Part shown: positions 37,089 to 44,743 of the stretch, one piece after another | Layout of the letters: every line of letters starts with the position of its first letter | Position numbering within the stretch: position 1 is the stretch's first letter | Origin: Myxococcales bacterium | Lineage (GTDB): Bacteria > Myxococcota_A > Polyangia > Polyangiales > Polyangiaceae | Assembly: GCA_016706225.1 (NCBI GenBank) | Contig: JADJKB010000002.1 | Coordinates: 1 to 64,000, forward strand | Length of the DNA stretch: 64,000 nucleotides | Direction of reading: 5' to 3' | The notes under the pieces: model-generated | The model's input: only the letters and a program-made list of their open reading frames with translations | Databases searched by the model: none | What the model was told of the DNA's origin: nothing | Translations under genes and position numbers: made by a program

Positions 37089-37736
37089 TCAGGTCTCTCG
37101 GATGAAGCCGGCTCGCTCGAGCACGTCGTGCAGGCGGGCGTCGGGGTCTTTGCCCGCCACGTCGAGGTAGCGGAGCACATAGCGGGCGACCAGGTCGACC
37201 TCCATGTTCAAGAGCTCACCCGGCACGAGGCGTCCGAGGTTCGTCACGCTGCGTGTGTGCGGGATGAGCATCACTTCGAAACCGGCCGCGTCAACCCCGT
37301 TGACGGTGAGCGAGACACCGTCGAGCGTCACCGAGCCTTTGCTTGCAACGTAGCGGGCCAGGGCAGCCGGCGCGGTCAGCTGGACGCGCCACGCTTCGCC
37401 GACGGTCTCGACCGAGCGGACCTTGGCGATGTCGTCCACGTGACCACTGACCCAGTGGCCGCCGAGTCGATCGCCGACGCGCAGCGAGCGCTCCAGGTTC
37501 AGCTTCGCTCCGAGCGGCAAGCGCCCGAGCGTGGTCTTGTCCGCGGTCTCGCGGGATACGTCGGCCGAGAAGCTCCCGCTCTCCGCCGTCACCACCGTCA
37601 GACACGCGCCACTGACCGCGATCGATTCACCGAGCTCGAGCGGTCCCAGGCTGCAGGCAATTTCCAGCCGAAAGCCAGGCCCGCGCGCGTGGCGCGCCCG
37701 AAGCTCGCCCGTGGTTTCGACCAGGCCCGTGAACAT
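37089..37736 (-). CDS. ribE: riboflavin synthase alpha subunit
   Basis: Riboflavin synthase dismutates two lumazines to riboflavin. The 215-residue protein starts MFTGLVETTGELRARHAR and has the two homologous lumazine-binding barrels. The first contains IAVSGACLTVVTAESGSFSA and DVSRETADKTTLG; the second contains GSVTLDGVSLTVNGVDAAGF and IPHTRSVTNLGRL. Both are intact. It is the first gene of the riboflavin operon. No FMN riboswitch (RFN element) could be recognised between its start and the dispersed repeat at 37771, which lies only 34 bases upstream, so the promoter may lie within the repeat. Confidence 0.96.
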   Translation of the reverse strand: MFTGLVETTGELRARHARGPGFRLEIACSLGPLELGESIAVSGACLTVVTAESGSFSADVSRETADKTTLGRLPLGAKLNLERSLRVGDRLGGHWVSGHVDDIAKVRSVETVGEAWRVQLTAPAALARYVASKGSVTLDGVSLTVNGVDAAGFEVMLIPHTRSVTNLGRLVPGELLNMEVDLVARYVLRYLDVAGKDPDARLHDVLERAGFIRET

Positions 37737-37770
37737 CGCGGCTGGTCCATAGCACCTCGGGGCGGGCGTT

Positions 37771-37932
37771 CCCTAGAACACCGATCAGCTTGCGCAGCTC
37801 GTGTTCTAGGACCTTTACGTTGGGGCTGCGCCCCAAACCCCCGGCCTTCGGCCGTGCGCGCTCCGCGCGCGAGCGCCGAACACCTTGCAAGTCCCGGAAA
37901 ACAAACGCCGTTCAACCTGTTCGGCGCTCTAG
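37771..37932 (-). repeat. 162-bp dispersed multi-hairpin repeat, copy B (inverted relative to copy A)
   Basis: The reverse complement of this stretch aligns end to end with 9390-9551, with about eight mismatches and no gap. CTAG stands at both ends and the four nested palindromes are kept; several mismatches lie in loop regions. It sits between the divergent ribE and the lipoprotein gene at 37983, so both leaders flank it. Confidence 0.85.
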
Positions 37933-37982
37933 GCGCGAACGCCGAAATGGAGGGGGCGGGAGCCGTGGTCTATAGTCGGGCG

Positions 37983-38570
37983 GTGACCCGCCGCACCGTG
38001 CTCGTCGCGCTCACCCCGTTCTTGGCGGTGGGTCTGGCGGGGGCGTGCGGACCGAGTGTCAGCGCCATCTACGAGGCGAACATCCGCTTCGAGCACTGTT
38101 ACCGACTCGATCTCGACCCCAACGTCGCGCCCGGGCATCGCATCACTTGCTGGCGCGAGTGGAGCCGGCGCTACACGTATGGTCAGACTCGGGATCGGTT
38201 CGAGTACGCGCGCCGACGCATCCACGCACTCCAGAGCGGGGACTCGTCGCGACCCGAGCTCGACCTGACGGTGCGGAGTGCCTCGGCCGAGTCGGACGAG
38301 GCGCCGCAGCCGACCAACGTGCACGCTCCGCCACCGAAGATGTTGCCCACGGCCAAGCCACGCGAAGATGCCGGGCCTCCAGATGGCGCCGTTGCGGACG
38401 CGGGGAATGCAGGCCAAGCCGAGCCGCCGGGGGCCGAGTGCAGCGGGAGCTGCCGGCCCATCTGGAGGGCCTGTCGGGAAATCTGCAACCCGGACAGCGG
38501 CTCGAAGCACAACGCCTGCAAAGCATGCGACTCGGACTACAGCAGGTGCGTTCAGCGTTGTTTCAAGTGA
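37983..38570 (+). CDS. Cys-tailed lipoprotein of unknown function
   Basis: GTG 37983 gives TRRTVLVALTPFLAVGLAGA followed by CGP, a lipobox signal peptide with an Arg pair near the start; an in-frame ATG at 37947 would add 12 residues. Residues about 20-80 contain Tyr and Cys pairs (FEHCYRLDLDPNVAPGHRIT, CWREWSRRYTYGQTRDR) and a basic helix. An Ala/Pro linker follows. The C-terminus is Cys-rich, CSGSCRPIWRACREICNPDS then KHNACKACDSDYSRCVQRCF, with eight cysteines in a CxxxC-like spacing, likely disulfide bonded. No family was recognised. The start is 50 bases from repeat copy B. Confidence 0.6.
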   Translation: MTRRTVLVALTPFLAVGLAGACGPSVSAIYEANIRFEHCYRLDLDPNVAPGHRITCWREWSRRYTYGQTRDRFEYARRRIHALQSGDSSRPELDLTVRSASAESDEAPQPTNVHAPPPKMLPTAKPREDAGPPDGAVADAGNAGQAEPPGAECSGSCRPIWRACREICNPDSGSKHNACKACDSDYSRCVQRCFK

Positions 38571-38624
38571 ACCCAATTAGTTGACGCGGCACGCAAAGCA
38601 ACGCTAACGCTCCATGAGGCCAGC

Positions 38625-39839
38625 ATGACGGTGCAGCATCCTTTGCTCGGGCCTGGCGCGGGCGCCCTCGCCACCCCCCTCCCGCGCGTGCTTCGGCCCC
38701 AGCGAGCCGTGCCGTCCGACGCGGTGCGGCCGACCCGCGCCGAGATCAACCTCGCGAACCTGCGCCACAACCTGCGGGTGCTCCAGCGCTCCGCCGGAGG
38801 CGCCGCGGTCTGGGGTGTACTCAAGGCGGACGGCTACGGCCACGGCGCCAAGGCCGTCGCGCGCACCCTGGAGCGTGCCGGGGCTACCGGGCTTTGTGTG
38901 GCGCTCCTGGAAGAGGGCATCGAGCTTCGCGAGGCCGGGATCCGCGTGCCCATTCTGGTCATGGGCGGCTACTACGGCCGCGCCCTGGGGGAGCTCCTAC
39001 GCAACGATCTGACCCCGATCGTCTTCGACCCCAGCCACATCGAAGAGCTGGCGGACGAGGTGCGCTACTCGTCCAGTGACCCCATTCGGGTCCACGTCAA
39101 GATCGACACCGGCATGGGCCGCCTGGGTGTGATGCCGAAGGACATCGGCAAGCTCGGCGCGAGCCTGCTGCGTCACCCCGAGGTCCAGCTGCAGGGTCTG
39201 ATGACCCACTTTGCCTGCGCCGACACCGGTGAGGGCATCGACGAGCAGATCGACCGCTTCGACGCCGCCACTGCCACCTTGCGCAGCATGGGCATCAACG
39301 CGGAGCTTCGGCACGCCGCCAACAGCGCCGCTCTCCTGCGCAGTGAACGAGCTCGCTTCGACCTGGTTCGCCCCGGAATCGCGCTGTTCGGCGTATCGCC
39401 GAGCGAGGGACTCTCCAGCGAGCTCCGGCCGGTCATGCGCATCCAGAGCCAGCTGATCGCCGTGCGCGAGCTGCAGGCCGGAATGAGCGTCGGTTACGGC
39501 GCCAACTGGAAGGCGAGCCGCCCGAGCCGAGTTGCCACTGTGCCGATGGGGTACGCCGACGGCCTCTCGCGCGGGCTCTCCAACAAGGGCCACGTCCTCG
39601 TGCGTGGCAAACGCGCCCCCATCGTGGGCGTCGTGAGCATGGACATGATCATGGTCGACGTCACCGACATCGACGGCGCCCGCCTCGGCGACGAGGTCGT
39701 GCTGCTCGGCTCGCAGAAGGGCCCGCTCGGCACCGGCAGCATCAGCGCCGAAGAGATGGCGAAACAACTCGACACCATCCCGTGGGAAATCCTGACCGCG
39801 GTCTCGCGCCGCGTGCCGCGTTTCTACCGCGAGCCCTGA
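38625..39839 (+). CDS. alr: alanine racemase
   Basis: Alr makes D-alanine for peptidoglycan. The 404-residue fold-type III PLP enzyme has GVLKADGYGHGAKAVARTLE with the PLP-binding Lys, then IRVHVKIDTGMGRLGVMP, LMTHFACADTGEGIDEQIDR, VRPGIALFGVSPSEGLSSEL, SVGYGANWKASRPSRVATVP (catalytic Tyr) and GVVSMDMIMVDVTDI. It carries about 38 extra N-terminal residues, GAGALATPLPRVLRPQRAVP, compared with typical Alr; a later start would remove them but no better ribosome site is seen. It is adjacent to the phhB gene, with seven bases between convergent stops. Confidence 0.96.
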   Translation: MTVQHPLLGPGAGALATPLPRVLRPQRAVPSDAVRPTRAEINLANLRHNLRVLQRSAGGAAVWGVLKADGYGHGAKAVARTLERAGATGLCVALLEEGIELREAGIRVPILVMGGYYGRALGELLRNDLTPIVFDPSHIEELADEVRYSSSDPIRVHVKIDTGMGRLGVMPKDIGKLGASLLRHPEVQLQGLMTHFACADTGEGIDEQIDRFDAATATLRSMGINAELRHAANSAALLRSERARFDLVRPGIALFGVSPSEGLSSELRPVMRIQSQLIAVRELQAGMSVGYGANWKASRPSRVATVPMGYADGLSRGLSNKGHVLVRGKRAPIVGVVSMDMIMVDVTDIDGARLGDEVVLLGSQKGPLGTGSISAEEMAKQLDTIPWEILTAVSRRVPRFYREP

Positions 39840-39846
39840 GCAGGTC

Positions 39847-40182
39847 TCAGCCGCTGGCGAACAGCGCGTCGACCTTGGCCGCGCAGATGAAGTCGTTCTC
39901 GCTCAGGCCCCCGATGGCGTGGGTCGCGTAGCGCACGACGACGCGATCGTAAAAGACCTCGAGGTCCGGATGGTGGTCCTCCTGATGGGCCATCCAGGCG
40001 ATGGCGTTCACGAAGGCCACGGTCTGGTAGTAGTTCGCGAAGCCGAATTTCCTGGAAATACTCTTCTCGTCGGCGGCCACGCTCCACTCGGGCAACTCCC
40101 GCGTCAGAGTGCAGACCTCGTCGTTTCCCAGCGCCGGAACGCCGCCCTCACACGGAACACATCGCTTCGCCGTCAGGTTCAT
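39847..40182 (-). CDS. phhB: 4a-hydroxytetrahydrobiopterin dehydratase (pterin-4a-carbinolamine dehydratase)
   Basis: This small enzyme (111 residues) regenerates quinonoid dihydropterin after aromatic amino acid hydroxylation. The signature MAHQEDHHPDLEVFYDRVVV and RYATHAIGGLSENDFICAAK holds the three active-site His/Asp residues in the usual E-D-H-H-P...T-H-x-x-G-L-S order. An N-terminal CVPCEGGVPAL segment is common in bacterial members. No phenylalanine hydroxylase is in the window, and such PCD proteins also occur where molybdopterin or folate chemistry may be involved. Confidence 0.95.
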   Translation of the reverse strand: MNLTAKRCVPCEGGVPALGNDEVCTLTRELPEWSVAADEKSISRKFGFANYYQTVAFVNAIAWMAHQEDHHPDLEVFYDRVVVRYATHAIGGLSENDFICAAKVDALFASG

Positions 40183-40245
40183 CGGACCCGGAGCTTAGTG
40201 CTCGCGCTCGGCAGGGCAATGCCCGGCTTTGCGCGGCGTTTCCCC

Positions 40246-40959
40246 TCAACCCGCCACGGACATCAGGCGCTCTTCGTCGAGCGCGGAGGCAACCGCAACC
40301 AGCCGCGGGTCCGCGCGGATGGACTCGATCAGGCCCTTCATGGCCTCTCGATAGGCGCTCGGCTCGAGCTCCCCCCGCACGAGCTGCACTCGCAGGAACA
40401 CCCCGGCGGTCTGCGCGACGTCGCACAGGCAATACTCCCGGACCTCTTTGATCCGACCGGCGTGCACCATCGGGCCGACGTCCTTGCCGTCGACCCCCAC
40501 CTTGCCGGGCATTCCGCAGAGCTTGGCGAGGATGTCCAGCTTCGCGCTCTTGGCGGCCCCGAAGTCGGCGATGAAGTCCATCAGGTCGAGGTGACCCTCG
40601 GGGGAAAATCGATACCGCACGTCGCGTGCGCGGTAGTAGTGGCGCAGCGGAACGCCGTGGCGCAGACAGCGCGCCGCGATCACGGGTAGGTCGAAGCCCC
40701 GGCCGTTGAAGGTGATCATGTCGGGCTTCCGCTCGTCGAGGAACTTGGCGAAATCCAGGAGCATCGCCGGTTCGTCCCGGTCCTCGCCGATGACACCGAT
40801 GCGCTGCACGACGTAGCTCGCGTCGAACAAGAGCGCGCCGATCACGACGATGCGGTGGTGAGGCGGAGCCGGCAGGCGCTCGGCTTCACTCGACTCGGCG
40901 ATGGGGAGCTCGGCATCGAGCACGGTCTCGATGTCGAGCACGAGGTACGACTTGGCCAC
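40246..40959 (-). CDS. predicted 3'-5' exonuclease, PolB-related (DnaQ-like)
   Basis: The 237-residue protein has the DEDD exonuclease motifs: LVLDIETVLDAEL (Exo I, DxE), MITFNGRGFDLPVIAARCLR (Exo II, N-x-x-x-F-D), and EYCLCDVAQTAGVFLRVQLV (Exo III, with Asp). It matches the predicted PolB-like 3'-5' exonuclease family found as a stand-alone protein in many Proteobacteria and Myxococcota. No polymerase domain is attached. It likely trims DNA or RNA in repair or processing; the substrate cannot be read. It is transcribed divergently from the RNase E/G gene. Confidence 0.85.
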   Translation of the reverse strand: MAKSYLVLDIETVLDAELPIAESSEAERLPAPPHHRIVVIGALLFDASYVVQRIGVIGEDRDEPAMLLDFAKFLDERKPDMITFNGRGFDLPVIAARCLRHGVPLRHYYRARDVRYRFSPEGHLDLMDFIADFGAAKSAKLDILAKLCGMPGKVGVDGKDVGPMVHAGRIKEVREYCLCDVAQTAGVFLRVQLVRGELEPSAYREAMKGLIESIRADPRLVAVASALDEERLMSVAG

Positions 40960-41103
40960 GCCGCAGCATTTACGGTCCGGGCCGAGGGGGTCAACCGCCG
41001 CCCGCGGCCAGCCGGGGCGTCGGCCGCGCGTCAGCCGCCGGACCCGACCACGCCCCCGCCAACCGAGCCAAACCCACGCAAAATATCACCTAGTTCCGAG
41101 TAC

Positions 41104-41132
41104 TTGACAGACCAGGCGGCCCGTGGTGACCT
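41104..41132 (+). promoter_or_regulatory. possible promoter for the RNase E/G gene
   Basis: TTGACA at 41104-41109 matches the -35 consensus exactly. Seventeen bases downstream stands TGACCT, a poor -10 (three of six). It lies in the 278-base gap between the divergent exonuclease and RNase E/G genes, 106 bases before the ATG. Only the -35 is convincing; no other signal is clear in the gap. Confidence 0.25.
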
Positions 41133-41237
41133 GCGTCGACATGATTTTCCGCTCCCCAATTCGGCGTCGCGCGGTCGCGAGCAGCGAGGGGAGCCTCATC
41201 CTTTTTGGGGCGGGCTGGCTTTGCCCCCGCCGGGCGC

Positions 41238-43451
41238 ATGGCGCGAAATACACTGGTTATAAACTGCGATCTGAGGGAGACCCGGGTCGCTCTGATTGAA
41301 AACGGGGTCATCGCCGAGCTCCACATCGAGCGGGCGAACGCACGGGGCACGGTCGGAAACGTCGTGTTGGGTAAGGTTACGCGCGTGCTTCCGGGCATGC
41401 AGGCGGCCTTCATCGATGTGGGCATGGATCGCGCTGCGTTCCTCCACGTCGAGGACCTGATACGGCCTGAAGACTTCGAGGCCTACCTGGCCGGGGCGAA
41501 TCGTGAAGACGACGAACCCTCGGGCAAGGGTGAGGGGGGTCGACGCCGTCACGGCGAAGCCGAGGACGACGACGAGGTCGTGGTCGAGGCGGGGGCGGAA
41601 GTCTCTGCCGTCGACGCCAGTCTCGAGCCCGCACTCGCTTCCGTGCCCGAGATCACGGTGGACGACGTTCCACCGGAACCCTCAGACGCGCAGCACGTAG
41701 CGGTCGACGAGGAGTCGGATCCGGAAGCGTCAGCCACCGACCAGCCGGTGCCGGGCGAACCGGAGTCAGACCCGGAGGCGGCGGACGACGAAGCCACGCC
41801 TTCGGACGACGAGGACGACGACGAGGACGACGACGAGGACGACGACGAGGACGACGACGAGGACGAGGGTCCGGACTCGGACGAACCCGACGCGCTGCTC
41901 GTCGCTGCTGAGGGCGAGCATGCCGACCCCAGCGTCGAGGCGGAGCAAGCCGCGGTCGGAGCCGTGGCGAGCCCCGAAAACGCCGCAATTCTGCCGGCCG
42001 ACGCCGCAGCTGTGCCCGCGGCGGTTGCAGAGGACGAAGCGCCGCCGGAGGGAGCCGCAGTCGACGAGAGCACCGGTCGTTTCGTCGAAGCGTCGCGCCG
42101 CGGCCGACGTCGACGGCGGCGTCGTGGTGGTCGTACGCCGGAGCCCGCCGCACCGCCGCCGGGCCGTCGCGACGCACGCTCCGGCAGGGGCGCAAAGGAC
42201 AAGGACAACAAGGGCAAAAAGCCGCAGCTCCGCGTGGCGCGCACCGTGCCGATCACCGAGGTTGTCAAAGAAGGCAACGAGGTCGTCGTCCAGATTTCCA
42301 AGGAGCCCATTGGCACCAAGGGCGCCCGGGTGACCAGCCACATCTCGCTGCCGGGTCGCTACGTCGTGTATCTGCCGACGGTCGAACACACCGGTGTCAG
42401 CAAGCGGATCGGCTCCGGGCGCGAGCGTCACCGCCTGCGCGAGGTCATCGACTCGGTGAGGCCCCAGCAGGGCGGGCTCATCGTGCGCACCGTCGCCGAA
42501 GGGCTGACCAAGAAACAGCTGAAGGCCGACATCGGCTACCTGATCAAACTCTGGGCCGAGATCGCCAAGAACCGCGAGGGCGCCCGCTCGCCCAAGGTCC
42601 TGTACTCCGAGCTCGACATCGTGCTGAGAACGGCGCGCGATCTGTTCACCGACGAGATCGAGCACATCGTCGTCGATGATCGCGAGCAGTACCTGCGCCT
42701 GGTGCGCTTCGTCGAGATGTTCCTGCCGGCGCGGGTGAAGGACATCGAGCTCTACACCGGCCCCGAACCCATCTTCGATGCCTACGGCATCGAGGACGAG
42801 ATCGGGCGTGCCCTCAGCCGCAAGGTGCCACTCGGCAGCGGCGGCTACCTGATCATCGATCAGGCCGAGGCGCTCACGGCCATTGACGTGAACACCGGGC
42901 GATTCGTAGGCAAAGGCAGCAAAGATCTCGAGGAGACGGCGCTCAAGACCAACCTCGAGGCGGTCGCGGAGATCGCCTATCAGCTGCGCTTCCGCAACAT
43001 CGGCGGCCTGGTGATCCTCGATCTCATCGACATGGAGATCGCCAGCAGTCGCGACAAGGTCTGGCGCGCGCTCGAGACCGCATTGGCCAAGGACAAGGCC
43101 AAGACGACGCTCAACCGCATCAGCGAGCTCGGCCTGATCGAGATGACGCGCAAGCGCACTCGCGAGAGCCTGAGCCGCACGATGAACGAGCCGTGCTTTT
43201 ATTGCGACGGCACGGGTCACATCCAATCACGCGCCACCATCGCCTACGAGATCTTGAGGCAGATCCGCCGCGAGCGGGACAGTCTCCCGGGCTACGTGAT
43301 CACGGTGAACGCCCATCCCGCGGTCGTGGACCTGCTGACCACCGACGAGAAAGAGGCCGTGCAAGACGCGGAGCGCCGCTACATGCGCCGAATCGAGCTC
43401 GTCCCGCGGCGCGAGTATCACATCGAGCAGTTCGATCTGCAGGGGAGATGA
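41238..43451 (+). CDS. rng: ribonuclease E/G family endoribonuclease with large acidic insert
   Basis: ATG 41238 gives 737 residues starting MARNTLVINCDLRETRVALI. The S1 domain begins (GNVVLGKVTRVLPGMQAAFI) and is interrupted after LHVEDLIRPEDFEAYLAG by about 245 residues of acidic, low-complexity sequence (about 90-335), including alternating Asp/Glu and Ala-rich parts. The S1 barrel then resumes at EVVVQISKEPIGTKGARVTS. The catalytic part has LTAIDVNTGRFVGKGS (metal-binding Asp), FRNIGGLVILDLIDMEIASS (second Asp) and the zinc-link Cys pair CFYCDGTGHI. Activity should be intact. The short C-terminus without a degradosome scaffold is closer to RNase G. It overlaps the PilZ gene leader. Confidence 0.92.
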   Translation: MARNTLVINCDLRETRVALIENGVIAELHIERANARGTVGNVVLGKVTRVLPGMQAAFIDVGMDRAAFLHVEDLIRPEDFEAYLAGANREDDEPSGKGEGGRRRHGEAEDDDEVVVEAGAEVSAVDASLEPALASVPEITVDDVPPEPSDAQHVAVDEESDPEASATDQPVPGEPESDPEAADDEATPSDDEDDDEDDDEDDDEDDDEDEGPDSDEPDALLVAAEGEHADPSVEAEQAAVGAVASPENAAILPADAAAVPAAVAEDEAPPEGAAVDESTGRFVEASRRGRRRRRRRGGRTPEPAAPPPGRRDARSGRGAKDKDNKGKKPQLRVARTVPITEVVKEGNEVVVQISKEPIGTKGARVTSHISLPGRYVVYLPTVEHTGVSKRIGSGRERHRLREVIDSVRPQQGGLIVRTVAEGLTKKQLKADIGYLIKLWAEIAKNREGARSPKVLYSELDIVLRTARDLFTDEIEHIVVDDREQYLRLVRFVEMFLPARVKDIELYTGPEPIFDAYGIEDEIGRALSRKVPLGSGGYLIIDQAEALTAIDVNTGRFVGKGSKDLEETALKTNLEAVAEIAYQLRFRNIGGLVILDLIDMEIASSRDKVWRALETALAKDKAKTTLNRISELGLIEMTRKRTRESLSRTMNEPCFYCDGTGHIQSRATIAYEILRQIRRERDSLPGYVITVNAHPAVVDLLTTDEKEAVQDAERRYMRRIELVPRREYHIEQFDLQGR
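41805..41868 (+). repeat. tandem 12-bp repeat coding for Asp/Glu in the RNase E/G insert
   Basis: About five copies of GACGACGACGAG (with a shorter first and last unit) encode an unbroken run of Asp and Glu, ending in EDEGPDSDEPDA. It lies in the acidic insert and is a probable site of slippage. Confidence 0.8.
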
Positions 43452-43453
43452 CA

Positions 43454-43777
43454 ATGTCGAACGACCGGCGCGACGAGCGGGTGACGATCAACAAGGAGTT
43501 CGAGTCGTTCGATCAGTTCATCCAAGAGTACGTCACCAACATCTCGCGCACCGGCGCCTTCATCCGCACCGATCAGCCGCTCCCGATCGGGACCGAGGTG
43601 AACCTGCGGTTCACGGTCATCATGGATGACATCGAGAGCATCGAGGGCCTGGGCCAGGTCGTGCGCGTCGAAGCCAGCCCACCCGGCATGGGCGTGGTTT
43701 TCCTCGAGCTCAGCAAGTACTCCGCGCAGCTGATCGAGAAGCTCCTGACCCACACGGCGGCCCAGGTAAAACCCTGA
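43454..43777 (+). CDS. PilZ domain protein
   Basis: PilZ domains bind cyclic di-GMP or act as protein partners in motility. ATG 43454 lies six bases after GGGGAG; an ATG at 43448 overlapping the RNase stop lacks spacing. The 107-residue protein is RRDERVTINKEFESFDQFIQ followed by YVTNISRTGAFIRTDQPLPI and GQVVRVEASPPGMGVVFLEL. The usual [D/N]-x-S-x-x-G motif is present as NISRTG, while the N-terminal RxxxR is replaced by RRDER, which may or may not bind the nucleotide. It matches the compact myxobacterial PilZ type. It is probably co-transcribed with RNase E/G. Confidence 0.85.
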   Translation: MSNDRRDERVTINKEFESFDQFIQEYVTNISRTGAFIRTDQPLPIGTEVNLRFTVIMDDIESIEGLGQVVRVEASPPGMGVVFLELSKYSAQLIEKLLTHTAAQVKP

Positions 43778-43814
43778 TAATCCGCTCAGCGCGCCGGCCA
43801 CGGGCGGGCTACGC

Positions 43815-43830
43815 GGGGCCGGACGGCCCC
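43815..43830 (+). terminator. weak GC hairpin downstream of the PilZ gene
   Basis: GGGGCC and GGCCCC pair around a 4-base loop, 38 bases after the PilZ stop. There is no run of T after it, so intrinsic termination is doubtful; it could instead be an RNA processing or stability element. Confidence 0.2.
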
Positions 43831-43889
43831 AGAAGCGCGGCGGAAAGAAGCCTCGACAAGCGGCTCGTTCTGCATAAACTCCGCCTCCC

Positions 43890-44000
43890 ATGTTTCTCTT
43901 CAAGCTCGGCAAGCCCAAGCGCGACCGCAAGCGCTCCGCACGTCACAAGGCAAAGCTCAAGAACAAGAACAAGCGCCGGCACAATCACATCCGCGCCTGA
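43890..44000 (+). CDS. 36-residue highly basic small protein
   Basis: ATG 43890 to TGA 44000 encodes 36 residues: MFLFKLGKPKRDRKRSARHK then AKLKNKNKRRHNHIRA. Nine Lys, seven Arg and three His are packed behind a short hydrophobic start, so it should bind nucleic acid or acidic partners. It does not match ribosomal proteins bL34, bL36 or bTHX that I know, though the size and charge resemble them. It is too short for usual gene thresholds. Its stop lies two bases from the recX stop, the tight convergent spacing typical of this window, which supports a real gene. A CATAAA sequence 12 bases before the ATG could be a -10, implying a very short leader. Confidence 0.6.
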   Translation: MFLFKLGKPKRDRKRSARHKAKLKNKNKRRHNHIRA

Positions 44001-44002
44001 GC

Positions 44003-44560
44003 TCAGCCTTCTTCGTCGTCGTTTTCCGTGCTGCCCAGCACGCGCCGAGCGACGTCCACGCCAAAACCGGCGCGCGCTAGCGCGCCGAGATCGCGCCGGT
44101 AGCTAGCTCTCCGGTCCTGCTCCGGTCGGAACACGCCAAGGCGACGGCGGCGAGCAAAGGCACGCGCCGCCTCGAGCTCGGCGTCAACGCCGGTGTCGGC
44201 GTCGACCCCAAGGAGCGCCTCGTTCGCCTGAGCCTCCTCCACGCCGCGGGCGCGGAGCTTGTGCACGATGGCCTGTTTCGATGAACCGCGGCGCCGGAGC
44301 CCGGTCGCGAGCGTCGCCGCAAAACGCGTGTCGTTCAGCAGGCCGCTCGCCTGATAGCGCGCGATCAGCTCGTCCACCCAGACCTCGCCGCCCTTGGCAG
44401 CGTCCCCACCCCGCTGTTCGGCAGCGCGCGCGACATGACCGAGCAGCACGCGGCGCAGATTCGTGACGGAGCTATCGAAACGATCGAGGTACGCGAGGGC
44501 GGCCCTTTCCAGCTCGTCGCGAGTGAGGGGTTCGCACGGTCTCTTGCTCGACTTCTTCAT
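44003..44560 (-). CDS. recX: regulatory protein RecX
   Basis: RecX binds RecA filaments and limits recombination and SOS activity. ATG 44560 (MKKSSKRPCEPLTRDELERA) gives 185 residues. The three-helix tandem repeats are visible: ALAYLDRFDSSVTNLRRVLL, VDELIARYQASGLLNDTRFA with ATLATGLRRRGSSKQAIVHK, and the C-terminal RRLGVFRPEQDRRASYRRDL. The L-N-D-x-R-F-A motif is the family signature. recA is not in the window. A longer frame runs upstream through the esterase leader, but the family start matches 44560. Confidence 0.88.
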   Translation of the reverse strand: MKKSSKRPCEPLTRDELERAALAYLDRFDSSVTNLRRVLLGHVARAAEQRGGDAAKGGEVWVDELIARYQASGLLNDTRFAATLATGLRRRGSSKQAIVHKLRARGVEEAQANEALLGVDADTGVDAELEAARAFARRRRLGVFRPEQDRRASYRRDLGALARAGFGVDVARRVLGSTENDDEEG

Positions 44561-44743
44561 CTCGAGTCTCGCTGCTCTGGTTCGGCGACGAAGGTTGGGC
44601 GCTTTCGCTCGACAACCATCCGGACTCCCTCTCGACCTGACACGGGCGCGGTTCCGCGAAAACGACGCACTCTTCCCAATACACCCCGCGACGACGCGGC
44701 GCATGATGGTCGTGAGTCGAAGCTCGGCGTATCCTGGCGAACC

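Noticed and set aside
37627..37915. Small open frames inside and beside the two repeat copies that encode similar basic peptides
   Set aside because: The peptide similarity is explained by the DNA repeat itself; there is no ribosome site.
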